Notes: a model not told the origin generated them from the letters alone. DNA of 22,319 nt from JAGVIE01 sp964520905 (GCA_964520905.1 CAZFQL010000027.1:1-22319); one strand, 5' to 3'; shown: positions 15,854 through 22,319, counted from the first letter of the stretch. Numbers and translations: made by a program.

Positions 15854-16081
15854 ATGAGTAATTTACAGCCATTTACTGCCATTATTGAACGCGAGGGAGA
15901 TCAGTATGTTGCTCTTTGCCCCGAACTTGACATTGCCAGTCAGGGGGATACTGTCGAAAAAGCGCGTCTGAATCTTAAGGAAGCTCTTGAGTTATTCTTT
16001 GAAACTGCATCCCCGGAGGAAATCCACGAGCGTCTCCACAACGAGGTATTCATCACCCGTCTGGAGGTAGCGGTTGGGTAA
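15854..16081 (+). CDS. hicB: HicB-like antitoxin, copy 2 (full length)
   Basis: 75 residues: FTAIIEREGDQYVALCPELD and VEKARLNLKEALELFFETAS are the conserved blocks of the HicB-like antitoxin fold, which binds and blocks the dsRNA-binding-fold toxin HicA. This short version lacks a separate DNA-binding domain. The start follows GAGAAAGGATTTCTT. Its stop codon overlaps the start of the broken hicA, so gene order is hicB-hicA. It is nearly identical to the truncated copy at 14661; both are fused upstream to an orphan pabA 3' end. With hicA broken it may be an orphan antitoxin that could still neutralise related toxins. Confidence 0.85.
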   Translation: MSNLQPFTAIIEREGDQYVALCPELDIASQGDTVEKARLNLKEALELFFETASPEEIHERLHNEVFITRLEVAVG

Positions 16082-16386
16082 ACTTCGTATTCTGTCAGGC
16101 CGAGAAATCTGTCAGATATTAATGAACTACCCCGCCGCAAGCAGCGGGGTATCTGATGATTCAGGATTGAATTCATCGCCGCAAGCGGCGGGGAATTAAC
16201 CCTTAATAATTAAAGCACGGTTTCGAAAACGTTCGTCAGCGAGGCAGTCACATAGTAATGCAGAAGAAGACCGTGGATTCAACTATAACAGTACCCGTTC
16301 CCGATCATAAAGAAGTTCGCATTGGCACTCTAAAATCTATTATTAGGCAATCATAAATTCCAAGCACAGAGTTCGAATCTCAATAG
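16074..16386 (+). pseudogene. hicA: HicA toxin, broken by a palindrome doublet and a stop codon
   Basis: The HicA N-terminus LGKLRILSGREICQIL begins at a TTG (16074) overlapping hicB. After codon 16 the family sequence is lost in a block of about 95 bases holding two hairpins (16128-16197). The family sequence resumes in another frame from 16216: HGFENVRQRGSHIVMQKK with the catalytic-type G-S-H, then TITVPVPDHKEVRIGTLKSI. A TAA at 16354 takes the place of the usual Gly codon before the last residues, which run to TAG 16384-16386. HicA cleaves mRNA and needs that histidine on one continuous chain; this gene cannot make it. Confidence 0.9.
16128..16197. repeat. REPIN-like palindrome doublet inside hicA
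   Basis: Hairpin 1: TACCCCGC (16128-16135) with GCGGGGTA (16144-16151). Hairpin 2: CGCCGC-AA-GCGGCG (16177-16190), flanked by AATTC and GAATT. The outer ends, CCCCGCCGC and GCGGCGGGG, are inverted copies of each other, so the whole doublet is an inverted pair as in REPINs. It lies inside the coding region of hicA. Confidence 0.8.
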
Positions 16387-16443
16387 AAGAAAAAGTAGGG
16401 ACTATTTTTGAAAATGGTCTCCACTTCATTAGTACGACAGTGC

Positions 16444-16472
16444 TTGGAATCTTCTCAGATTTTTACTATACT
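16444..16472 (+). promoter_or_regulatory. Promoter inside repeat copy 4
   Basis: TTGGAA (16444-16449), 17-base spacer, TATACT (16467-16472). It is aligned with the promoters of copies 1 and 2 and directed at the nuclease-like gene. Confidence 0.55.
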
Positions 16473-16654
16473 ATGCGAAGCATTCCAGCGGATATTTAGG
16501 GATATAGCATATATGGGCATACCAATAGATTATGATTAGATAATATGAATGGAATTTGATTTATTCCCTAAAAAGCAAAGACGATTATAAAATACCAAAT
16601 GAAACACAGAAATTGCTTAAATAAACTGAAAATAAAAACAGCAAAAACAGTTTA

Positions 16655-16677
16655 TCCCGTCCCGAAAGTTTTCGGGA
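16655..16677. repeat. Nested TCCCG palindrome in repeat copy 4
   Basis: TCCCG (16655-16659) is followed at once by a complete palindrome TCCCGAAA-GT-TTTCGGGA (16660-16677). At the same place copy 2 has the TCCCGCT/AGCGGGA palindrome, so one element seems to have been replaced or invaded by another. Confidence 0.75.
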
Positions 16678-16722
16678 TTGGAAAATATTGCGTTTTTACA
16701 AATGCGAAAGGCTTATGCTAGT

Positions 16723-17454
16723 ATGCCAGACAACGAAACATATTTCTTTCAGACTTTGAATACTATAGTTGGTGGTAATCTCAAAGCCAAAACTATTGGT
16801 CTAAAGATTTCTTCGGGCGATGTTTTCTTGGACAAAGATTTCCGAAAGTATAATTTCCGGGATGATATTGAGTCGATGCTGTTGCTAATTCTAAAAGAGC
16901 TTCAGAGCACCGGGTCGGTCGGCATAGGATCATTGTCACACCATGTTGATGGTCTCTTCGTTGACCATCCAAAGTTTGGAAGTCGAATCATAGAATTCGA
17001 CGAAGAACAACATTTTAACACTTTCCGAGCGGTTACCCTTCGACATGTTTCGAGTCAGGTAAAATCGAAGTATCTCTCACATTTTCAGGAATGTTGTGGT
17101 GACGCAGAATACTTCAATCGAATGCTCAGTAAGCATCAGTTGAAAACTACAGTCAAGTCAGTTCCGGAAACGGTAGATTCTTTTATTGAGCTCGTCCAAA
17201 GGAATGCGAGACCCAATTATGGTTACATAGAACCCAAGACTGGGTTCGATTATATCGGAGGTCGCATCGCACAAAGAGCCTACTACGATTCATTGCGAGA
17301 TCTGGCTCATCTTTCTCCAATGAATTCCTCTTTCGCGCTCCCTCTACGATTTTCAATGTTTGAGTTTGAGAAAGAATCTGGTCGACGATTTGACCTCATC
17401 CCTCGGGATAAATTGAGATCTATGATCGAGCGTCGATTAAACTTTCTCGCCTAA
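16723..17454 (+). CDS. PD-(D/E)XK nuclease-like protein
   Basis: About 243 residues. The centre reads VDGLFVDHPKFGSRIIEFDEEQHF, an Asp followed about 15 residues later by IxExDxxQH, the pattern of DUF559/Vsr-like members of the PD-(D/E)XK nuclease fold. Residues 60-120 from the C-terminus (VKSVPETVDSFIELVQRN, IGGRIAQRAYYDSLRDLAHL) look helical. The start is uncertain: ATG 16723 with AAAGG 11 bases upstream is preferred; TTG 16678 and ATG 16702 lie inside repeat copy 4, which is non-coding elsewhere. It may be a defence or repair nuclease; no methylase partner is present. Transcription probably starts in the repeat. Confidence 0.7.
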   Translation: MPDNETYFFQTLNTIVGGNLKAKTIGLKISSGDVFLDKDFRKYNFRDDIESMLLLILKELQSTGSVGIGSLSHHVDGLFVDHPKFGSRIIEFDEEQHFNTFRAVTLRHVSSQVKSKYLSHFQECCGDAEYFNRMLSKHQLKTTVKSVPETVDSFIELVQRNARPNYGYIEPKTGFDYIGGRIAQRAYYDSLRDLAHLSPMNSSFALPLRFSMFEFEKESGRRFDLIPRDKLRSMIERRLNFLA

Positions 17455-17457
17455 GCC

Positions 17458-17600
17458 CTTCGCATAACACGGCAAACAACGACGCTTGAAAATAAAGCCC
17501 AATGAAAAAAAGTCTCGCCCAACAGTTTTGTTCACGAAAATGAGAATTGTAGGTTCACAATATTGTTGTGTTATTTTGCCAGATGTTAGCTATTACCACT
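17458..17600. other. Imperfect inverted region with attC-like boxes
   Basis: GCATAACACGGCAAACAACG begins seven bases after the nuclease-like stop codon. GTTGTGTTATTTTGCC plus GATGTTAGC lies about 100 bases on. TAACA, GGCAAA and CAAC on the left pair in order with GTTG, TTTTGCC and TGTTA on the right. This resembles the R''-L''...L'-R' layout of integron attC sites, but the boxes do not fully match RYYYAAC/GTTRRRY. The 168-base gap holds no gene. Confidence 0.25.
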
Positions 17601-17622
17601 GTCAACAATAAGGGATAAAAAT

Positions 17623-18069
17623 ATGATATGGTTTTACCTAATAATTTATGGTGTAGTTTTTGGAATCTTATCGGCAATAGCCGTCAAAAATAAGAACCGA
17701 GCCCAAGATGGATGGTTTTTTATCGGGTTTCTATTTGGAGTGTTCGGTTTAATTGCTGCAGCACTTGTCGATAAAGTAGAGCCGTTAAAAACGGAAGAGC
17801 CAGTGCTAGTGAAGTTCGACCCATCGGCACTCACGAAAAAGTGTACCGATTGCGCAGAACTCATCAAATTGGAAGCCAAAGTTTGTCGTTATTGTCAAAG
17901 AAGATTTTCTGAAGAGGAAGTTGCTGCCTCAATCTCATCTGCACAGAAAGACTTTGAACTAGCTGTGAAAGCTGAAGACGACGAGGGATTTGTTTGTTCA
18001 GAATGTAAAACAGAAGTTTCTGCAGATGCAGAACAGTGCCCAAAGTGTGGCGCAAAGTTCGATGATTAA
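17623..18069 (+). CDS. Membrane protein with two zinc ribbons
   Basis: 148 residues. Two membrane helices (about 3-21 and 31-49) are followed by a cytoplasmic-type tail with two four-cysteine zinc ribbons: C74-x2-C77...C88-x2-C91 and C125-x2-C128...C139-x2-C142. The first has the I-x-x-E-A-x-x-C spacing of UPF0547-type ribbons; the second ends CPKCGAKFDD. AAGGGAT lies upstream of the ATG. Function is unknown; such proteins are often annotated only as zinc-ribbon domain proteins. It is the accessory gene nearest pabA, convergent with it; an attC-like inverted region lies upstream. Confidence 0.8.
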   Translation: MIWFYLIIYGVVFGILSAIAVKNKNRAQDGWFFIGFLFGVFGLIAAALVDKVEPLKTEEPVLVKFDPSALTKKCTDCAELIKLEAKVCRYCQRRFSEEEVAASISSAQKDFELAVKAEDDEGFVCSECKTEVSADAEQCPKCGAKFDD

Positions 18070-18093
18070 CCGAGCAACTACAAACAACAGAAC

Positions 18094-18187
18094 CTATATT
18101 GTCACAAAGTGACGCTTCAATGGAGTCCTTTGGACATTCGGCGAAAGAGAATGTGAAACCAAAACCTTTATTTGCCCGCAATAGATT
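18094..18187. repeat. Conserved sequence downstream of pabA
   Basis: Counterpart of 15574-15647. It contains GTCAC-AAA-GTGAC (also echoed near 10032) and an extra palindromic stretch GTCC-TTT-GGAC absent from the orphan copy. It marks the pabA-side edge of the duplicated segment. Confidence 0.75.
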
Positions 18188-18763
18188 TTAACTATTCAAC
18201 CAGTTACTTAAAATCTTTTTTCCGTAAGCGGTCATGATTGATTCGGGGTGGAACTGAACACCCTTAATATCAAATTCCCTGTGTGCAATTGCCATGATCG
18301 TTCCATCATCTGCCGCGGCAGTTACTTTCAAACATGAAGGCAATTGATCTGGCGATATCGTCCATGAATGATATAGACCGACCTCAAATTTCTTCGGTAA
18401 TCCTTTAAAGAGATATTCAGTTCTATCGTGAATGATAACTTTTTTTCTCTGCCCGTGAACGACATTGTCCAGCTTGATCAACTCCCCGCCAAACGCTTCG
18501 GCTATCGCCTGATGTCCGAGGCAAACACCAAGAATGCTTTTCTTCGGAGCGAATTCAGTAATCAGAGCAAGAAGTTTGCCTGCCTCAGAAGGAACACCCG
18601 GGCCCGGACTTATTAATATTTTACTATAACGGTCGGCTTCCTCAAACCCGATTTCATCGTTCTTTACTATAGTCCACCCCCACCGGCTTACCTCCCTGAT
18701 AATCTGAATCAGGTTAAAGGTAAACGAGTCATAGTTATTGACGATAAGTATTTTATCCTTCAT
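18188..18763 (-). CDS. pabA: Aminodeoxychorismate synthase glutamine amidotransferase (component II)
   Basis: 191-residue class I glutamine amidotransferase supplying ammonia from glutamine to PabB. Motifs: NNYDSFTFNL (9-18), SPGPGVPSEAG (52-62), the nucleophile elbow GVCLGHQAIAEAFGG with Cys81, VHGQ (102-105), and HPES with His172 and Glu174 completing the triad. TrpG has the same fold; the divergent pabB neighbour with a Lys-containing chorismate motif favours PabA, perhaps serving both pathways. No Shine-Dalgarno site precedes the ATG, and only 39 bases separate it from pabB. Its last 43 codons are duplicated twice in the adjacent island, suggesting that this gene end is an integration target. 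Confidence 0.93.
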   Translation of the reverse strand: MKDKILIVNNYDSFTFNLIQIIREVSRWGWTIVKNDEIGFEEADRYSKILISPGPGVPSEAGKLLALITEFAPKKSILGVCLGHQAIAEAFGGELIKLDNVVHGQRKKVIIHDRTEYLFKGLPKKFEVGLYHSWTISPDQLPSCLKVTAAADDGTIMAIAHREFDIKGVQFHPESIMTAYGKKILSNWLNS

Positions 18764-18802
18764 GAATTTATTTTTGTGCTAAAATTTTGTTAATTTCATT
18801 CT

Positions 18803-19774
18803 ATGAATAGAATAGATGCAATCCGCAGTATGAATCGGCTCGGGTCGAAAAGAATACCATTTCTCTTTATAATCGACTTTGACATGTTGAAATCGCACGT
18901 TTTACCTATCGAGGATATCGACCGGAGAGCAATCCTCTACGATATAAACGGCTTTTCGAATCACACTGCCGGAACAAAGTTACTTAAAAAAATAACTTTC
19001 TCAAAAAGACCTCTTTCATTGAATCGGTATCGATCAGCATTCAAAAAAGTTATAACCAATCTTGAAATGGGCAACACATATCTTCTCAATCTTACGTTTC
19101 CCACAGCGATATCAACAAATCTTACACTAAAGGAGATATTCGAAAACAGCCCGGCAAAATATAAGCTTTACTTCAAGAACAAATTCGTTGTCTTCTCACC
19201 GGAAACGTTCATCGGCATCAACGGAAAGACGATATCATCCAATCCGATGAAGGGAACCATCGATGCATCGATAAGAAACGCAAAAGAAGTTATATTGAGT
19301 GACAAGAAAGAACTTGCCGAGCATTACACGATCGTTGATTTGATTCGAAACGATTTGAGTATGGTTGCAGAAAATGTTCGTGTTGAACGATTCCGATATG
19401 TTGAAAAGATAAAAACGCAGAATAAAAATTTACTCCAGGTTAGCTCGAACATCACGGGAACATTGCCGAATAATTACCGCAGGAAGATAGGGGATATGAT
19501 CTTTAAATTACTGCCGGCAGGATCTGTTACCGGCGCGCCGAAAAATAAAACCGTTAAAATAATTAAGGAAGTTGAAAACTATACCCGCGGTTATTATACC
19601 GGCATCTTCGGATACTTTGATGGATTAAAACTTGACAGCGGCGTAATGATACGGTTCATCGAGAAAAGCAAAGGAAAGATGGTTTATAAGAGCGGCGGCG
19701 GGATTACAGCTTTAAGCAAGGTTAGAAACGAGTATCAGGAATTAATCGATAAAATTTATGTCCCTGTTGTTTGA
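18803..19774 (+). CDS. pabB: Aminodeoxychorismate synthase component I
   Basis: 323-residue chorismate-binding enzyme making 4-amino-4-deoxychorismate from chorismate and ammonia for folate. Motifs: SPETF (132-136), NPMKGT (147-152), DLIRNDL (179-185), PAGSVTGAPK (238-247) and GGGIT (298-302). The Lys in MKGT is the PabB mark; TrpE has Ala there (PIAGT). It is shorter than E. coli PabB (about 450) because the N-terminal domain is mostly absent, a known compact form. No Shine-Dalgarno site is seen. It overlaps pabC by 17 bases and is divergent from pabA, so all three PABA steps sit together. Confidence 0.93.
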   Translation: MNRIDAIRSMNRLGSKRIPFLFIIDFDMLKSHVLPIEDIDRRAILYDINGFSNHTAGTKLLKKITFSKRPLSLNRYRSAFKKVITNLEMGNTYLLNLTFPTAISTNLTLKEIFENSPAKYKLYFKNKFVVFSPETFIGINGKTISSNPMKGTIDASIRNAKEVILSDKKELAEHYTIVDLIRNDLSMVAENVRVERFRYVEKIKTQNKNLLQVSSNITGTLPNNYRRKIGDMIFKLLPAGSVTGAPKNKTVKIIKEVENYTRGYYTGIFGYFDGLKLDSGVMIRFIEKSKGKMVYKSGGGITALSKVRNEYQELIDKIYVPVV

Positions 19775-20351
19775 AACAATAAAATTTCAAAATGGTAAAT
19801 TGCATAATCTCGATCTTCATAATGCTCGACTGAATAAATCGCGTTCTGAAATATTCGGATGTAAGGATACAATCGATCTGGCAAAATCTATCCATCTTCC
19901 TAAGATTTATGATGATGGGATCTATAAATGTAAAGTTATCTACGCCCGAAAAATTGAACATGTGGAATTTCTCACTTACACTATTAAGCTGGTCGCTTCG
20001 TTAAGGATGGTGGAAAACGACGACATCGAATACAATCATAAATACGTTAACCGGAGATGCTTCGATGACCTACTGGAAAACGTTGGCACAGACGATATTT
20101 TAATTGTAAAGCGTGGATTCATCACCGATAGTTCGTACGCAAATATCGTCTTTTATGACGGACGAAAATGGATAACGCCCTCCACCCCATTGCTCCGCGG
20201 AACAAAAAGAGAAAAGCTTCTGAAAGAAAAACTGATTTCCGAGCAACCAATTAAAAAAGACGAACTCCGGTTTTTTACAAAGGCAAAATTAATCAACGCA
20301 ATGATAGACATGGAAGATAGTCCGATAATTAAAATCAGGAACATTTACTGA
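19758..20351 (+). CDS. pabC: Aminodeoxychorismate lyase-like class IV aminotransferase-fold protein
   Basis: 197-residue class IV PLP enzyme. It starts MSLLFETIKFQNGKLHNLDL, a family-type N-terminus. Lys95 in HKYVNRR aligns with the PLP lysine of PabC (KHLNR in E. coli). RGFITDSSYANIVFYDGRKW then TPSTPLLRGTKRE matches the cofactor-binding region, with Asp124 where Glu is usual. It should release pyruvate from aminodeoxychorismate to give p-aminobenzoate. It is shorter than E. coli PabC (269). The 17-base overlap with pabB indicates translational coupling. A role as a D-amino-acid or branched-chain aminotransferase is less likely given the context. Confidence 0.87.
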   Translation: MSLLFETIKFQNGKLHNLDLHNARLNKSRSEIFGCKDTIDLAKSIHLPKIYDDGIYKCKVIYARKIEHVEFLTYTIKLVASLRMVENDDIEYNHKYVNRRCFDDLLENVGTDDILIVKRGFITDSSYANIVFYDGRKWITPSTPLLRGTKREKLLKEKLISEQPIKKDELRFFTKAKLINAMIDMEDSPIIKIRNIY

Positions 20352-20390
20352 GACAGAATTGATAAATTCAATATCCCATACTTATTATTT

Positions 20391-22286
20391 ATGATAACCA
20401 ATTTGAAATCACTCGGACGATCCGAGCGATGGTTCTTAGTCGGGTTAATAATTTTTTCACTCGGTCTGCGGCTTACATATCTGGCTGAGATGAGTCATAC
20501 ATTATTCCTTACACAGCTTCGTCTCGACGAATTATTTCATAATAATTGGGCAAAATCAATCGCCTCTGGCAATATAATCGGCGATCAGGTTTTCTTCCGG
20601 GCACCGTTATATGCATATTGGCTCGGATCAATTTTTGCATTGTTCGGACACAGTTACATAATACCTCGCCTCGTTCAACATATCCTTGGCACATTAAGCA
20701 TAGTGATTCTTTATTTTCTGGCTCGGAAACTTTACGGCAAGAAGGTTGCCGTTATTTCCTCTATCTTGATGTCAACATATGCGGTAATTATCTATCAGGA
20801 AGATAAATTTCTTTTCGAATCGATTCTTCTATTTCTGCTGCTCATATTTTTCACTTTATTAAGCTTCGTAAAAGAACATCCGTCATTTATGAGGTGGGGT
20901 GTGATTGGAATTCTTTGGGGATTAATCTGCATCACCCGTCCGATTTTTCTACCGTACTTCACGATCCTCGGGATTACAATATTCATTTGGTACCGGAACT
21001 TGTATCCTGCAAAGAAATCCTTAATTTGGATCGGTAGTTTTCTACTCGGGATGATCCTCACTATTGCTCCAATTACTGTTCGGAATTATCTGATCGGCAA
21101 CGATATTGTGTTGATCGCAAATCAAGGCGGGATAAATTTTTATCTCGGCAATAATGCGTCTGCAGACGGATTCAGTTCAACAATGCCGGGCATAGCTGGA
21201 AACCGATGGGAAAAACGCGATATCGAATTTCCAATCATCCAGGAAACAGGCAGGGCGCCAACCTATTCGGAAGTCGATCGTTATTGGTTCAACCGGGGGC
21301 TTCACTTCATCTTCTCTCAACCATGGGATTACTTCAAGCTGACATTGAAAAAGGTTTATCTATTCTGGAACGCACTTGAAATTCCGAACAACAACAGTTT
21401 TTACCTTTACCGGCAATTCTCGGAAATTCTCACATGGCTTCCAACCGGATTCTGGCTTGTAGGTCCTTTAGGTATCCTCGGTATGATCTTCGCATGGCGC
21501 GAAAGACAGGGACGCCATCTCATAATCTTTGTGTTCATATATATGATCACGGTTATAAGTTTTTTTGTCTGCGACCGATTCCGGCTTCCCGTGGTACCTG
21601 TTCTTTGTATCATGAGCGGATTAGCCGTTGTGCGATTCTGGGAACATCGAAAACAACTCGCATCGGAATTCGGCTTGAAATATGTCTCTCTTCTTGTTAC
21701 AGCATTCATCATCATTAACAGTAACATTTTTAATTTCCATAGGGGAAATCCTGCCTCCGATTATTTCCATCTTGGCAACATGGAACTCTCAGCCGGAAAT
21801 AATGCCACTGCTGCCGGTTACTACCGTAGAGTTGTCGCTACAACTGCGAGTATCCAGGATACACATCTCAATTGGGGTATTGCTGAATGGAAGCAGGGTA
21901 ATATTAAAGAAGCTATCTCTCAATTCCAGCTCGAACTCACAGAGTATCCGAACTCGTACGATGCCTATGCTAATTTAGCGCACCTTTATAATCTCCTTAA
22001 TCAACCCGATCGTTCTTTAATTTACGCGCAAAAAGCGATAGCAATAAAACCTTATGCTTCCCCCGCGATAGTCGATATGGCGTTTGCATTTACCGATTTA
22101 CAGAAGTACGCCGCGGCGGAATCCGTACTTGCAACATTTATAAGCAATCATGCATCGGATGGGTTATATGAAATTTCGGTCTTGGCAGGTATTCATCTCA
22201 TACAAAAGAAATTGGATATAGCAGAACAAGAATACAGGTCGGTATTAAGAATGGTCAACTCGAATGTGATCTTTCCCAGAAAATAG
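20391..22286 (+). CDS. GT39/PMT-like membrane glycosyltransferase with C-terminal TPR domain
   Basis: 631 residues. About ten membrane helices lie in residues 13-445, with the GT-C signature in the first outer loop: RLDELFHNNWAKSI (Asp46-Glu47, likely catalytic), then FFRAPLYAYWLGSIFALFG, as in PMT/ArnT-like enzymes that use polyprenyl-phosphate sugars. Residues about 450-625 form a soluble outer-face TPR domain (YFHLGNMELSAGN, HLNWGIAEWKQGNIKEAISQ, AYANLAHLYNLLNQPDRSLI). It probably glycosylates envelope proteins or lipids, with the TPR part binding the acceptor; the substrate is unknown. It lies 39 bases after pabC and may be in the same transcript, though no functional link to folate is apparent. 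Confidence 0.85.
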   Translation: MITNLKSLGRSERWFLVGLIIFSLGLRLTYLAEMSHTLFLTQLRLDELFHNNWAKSIASGNIIGDQVFFRAPLYAYWLGSIFALFGHSYIIPRLVQHILGTLSIVILYFLARKLYGKKVAVISSILMSTYAVIIYQEDKFLFESILLFLLLIFFTLLSFVKEHPSFMRWGVIGILWGLICITRPIFLPYFTILGITIFIWYRNLYPAKKSLIWIGSFLLGMILTIAPITVRNYLIGNDIVLIANQGGINFYLGNNASADGFSSTMPGIAGNRWEKRDIEFPIIQETGRAPTYSEVDRYWFNRGLHFIFSQPWDYFKLTLKKVYLFWNALEIPNNNSFYLYRQFSEILTWLPTGFWLVGPLGILGMIFAWRERQGRHLIIFVFIYMITVISFFVCDRFRLPVVPVLCIMSGLAVVRFWEHRKQLASEFGLKYVSLLVTAFIIINSNIFNFHRGNPASDYFHLGNMELSAGNNATAAGYYRRVVATTASIQDTHLNWGIAEWKQGNIKEAISQFQLELTEYPNSYDAYANLAHLYNLLNQPDRSLIYAQKAIAIKPYASPAIVDMAFAFTDLQKYAAAESVLATFISNHASDGLYEISVLAGIHLIQKKLDIAEQEYRSVLRMVNSNVIFPRK

Positions 22287-22312
22287 GACATGGAGAAAAG
22301 GTAGTATCAAAG

Positions 22313-22319
22313 AAAGGAG
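22313..22319 (+). promoter_or_regulatory. Shine-Dalgarno site of a gene beyond the window
   Basis: AAAGGAG at the very end of the window, 27 bases after the glycosyltransferase stop codon, matches the sites used here (for example before 12443). A co-directional gene probably starts just past the edge. Confidence 0.5.

Larger units (their letters stand above)
16390..16707 (+). repeat. Dispersed hairpin-promoter repeat, copy 4 (long)
   Basis: Matches copy 2 over about 305 bases: degenerate hairpin ending CTCCACTT, AGTACGACAG, promoter, leader with DIAYMGIP and SLKSKDDYKIPNETQKLLK frames, TCCCG palindrome, and an end at about ATATTGCGT...TTACAAATGCGAAA. It begins a few bases after the hicA stop codon and ends just before the nuclease-like gene. 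It accounts for the roughly 330-base gap; no complete gene is seen in it. Confidence 0.85.

Noticed and set aside
16678..16722. Longer N-terminus for the nuclease-like protein
   Set aside because: These codons lie in or next to repeat copy 4, whose twin is non-coding; AAAGG suits the ATG at 16723 better.
11282..18187. Island explained by an insertion sequence or prophage
   Set aside because: No transposase, integrase or phage gene is present, and no long terminal inverted repeats were found.
18764..18802. Riboswitch or attenuator controlling the pab genes
   Set aside because: The divergent gap is only 39 bases and AT-rich, too short for a structured leader.
1..22319. CRISPR array, tRNA or rRNA
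   Set aside because: No regularly spaced direct repeats, cloverleaf patterns or rRNA-like sequence were seen. The regular 93-base repeats at 13586-14089 are coding HEAT units.

Overview
The window looks like the chromosome of a Bacteroidota/Chlorobiota-group bacterium, most likely of the Ignavibacteria type. The main evidence is a secreted protein with choice-of-anchor D repeats and a C-terminal type IX secretion (T9SS) sorting domain, next to ordinary Shine-Dalgarno sites (AAAGGAG, AAGGGGG) and promoters close to TTGACA-17-TATAAT. Those signals suit Ignavibacteria/Chlorobi better than classical Bacteroidetes. DNA is AT-rich. No rRNA, tRNA or CRISPR array was seen. The lineage is an inference from gene families, not from a marker alignment.

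Layout. (1) 1-11281 is mostly housekeeping: an SpmA-family membrane protein (minus strand) divergent from a T9SS cargo protein, then a giant periplasmic TPR protein abutting an unrecognised cytoplasmic gene, the GTPase Obg, and an exported thioredoxin-like protein. (2) 11282-18187 is an accessory island of about 6.9 kb. It holds toxin-antitoxin (TA) loci (a broken PIN toxin with its antitoxin, two hicB copies with one broken hicA, one intact ParE/Phd-like pair), a HEAT-repeat lipoprotein, a PD-(D/E)XK-like protein and a zinc-ribbon membrane protein. Four copies of a dispersed hairpin repeat separate them; three of these also carry a promoter. (3) 18188-22286 holds pabA, divergent from pabB-pabC (p-aminobenzoate for folate), then a GT39-type glycosyltransferase with a TPR tail.

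Main discovery. The last 43 codons of pabA occur three times: once in the gene (18188-18317) and twice as orphan fragments in the island (15648-15777 and 14451-14583), all in the same orientation. Both orphans are joined at the same codon to the same hicB upstream sequence. This is the layout expected if elements repeatedly entered pabA near codon 149, each supplying a replacement gene end and pushing the older end outward with TA cargo. Tandem duplication is the main rival. No integrase lies in the window.

A second theme is a set of very short palindromes (TCCCG...CGGGA, CCCCGC...GCGGGG and others) whose arms differ between copies but stay complementary. They interrupt both decayed toxin genes, while the matching antitoxin frames remain open.
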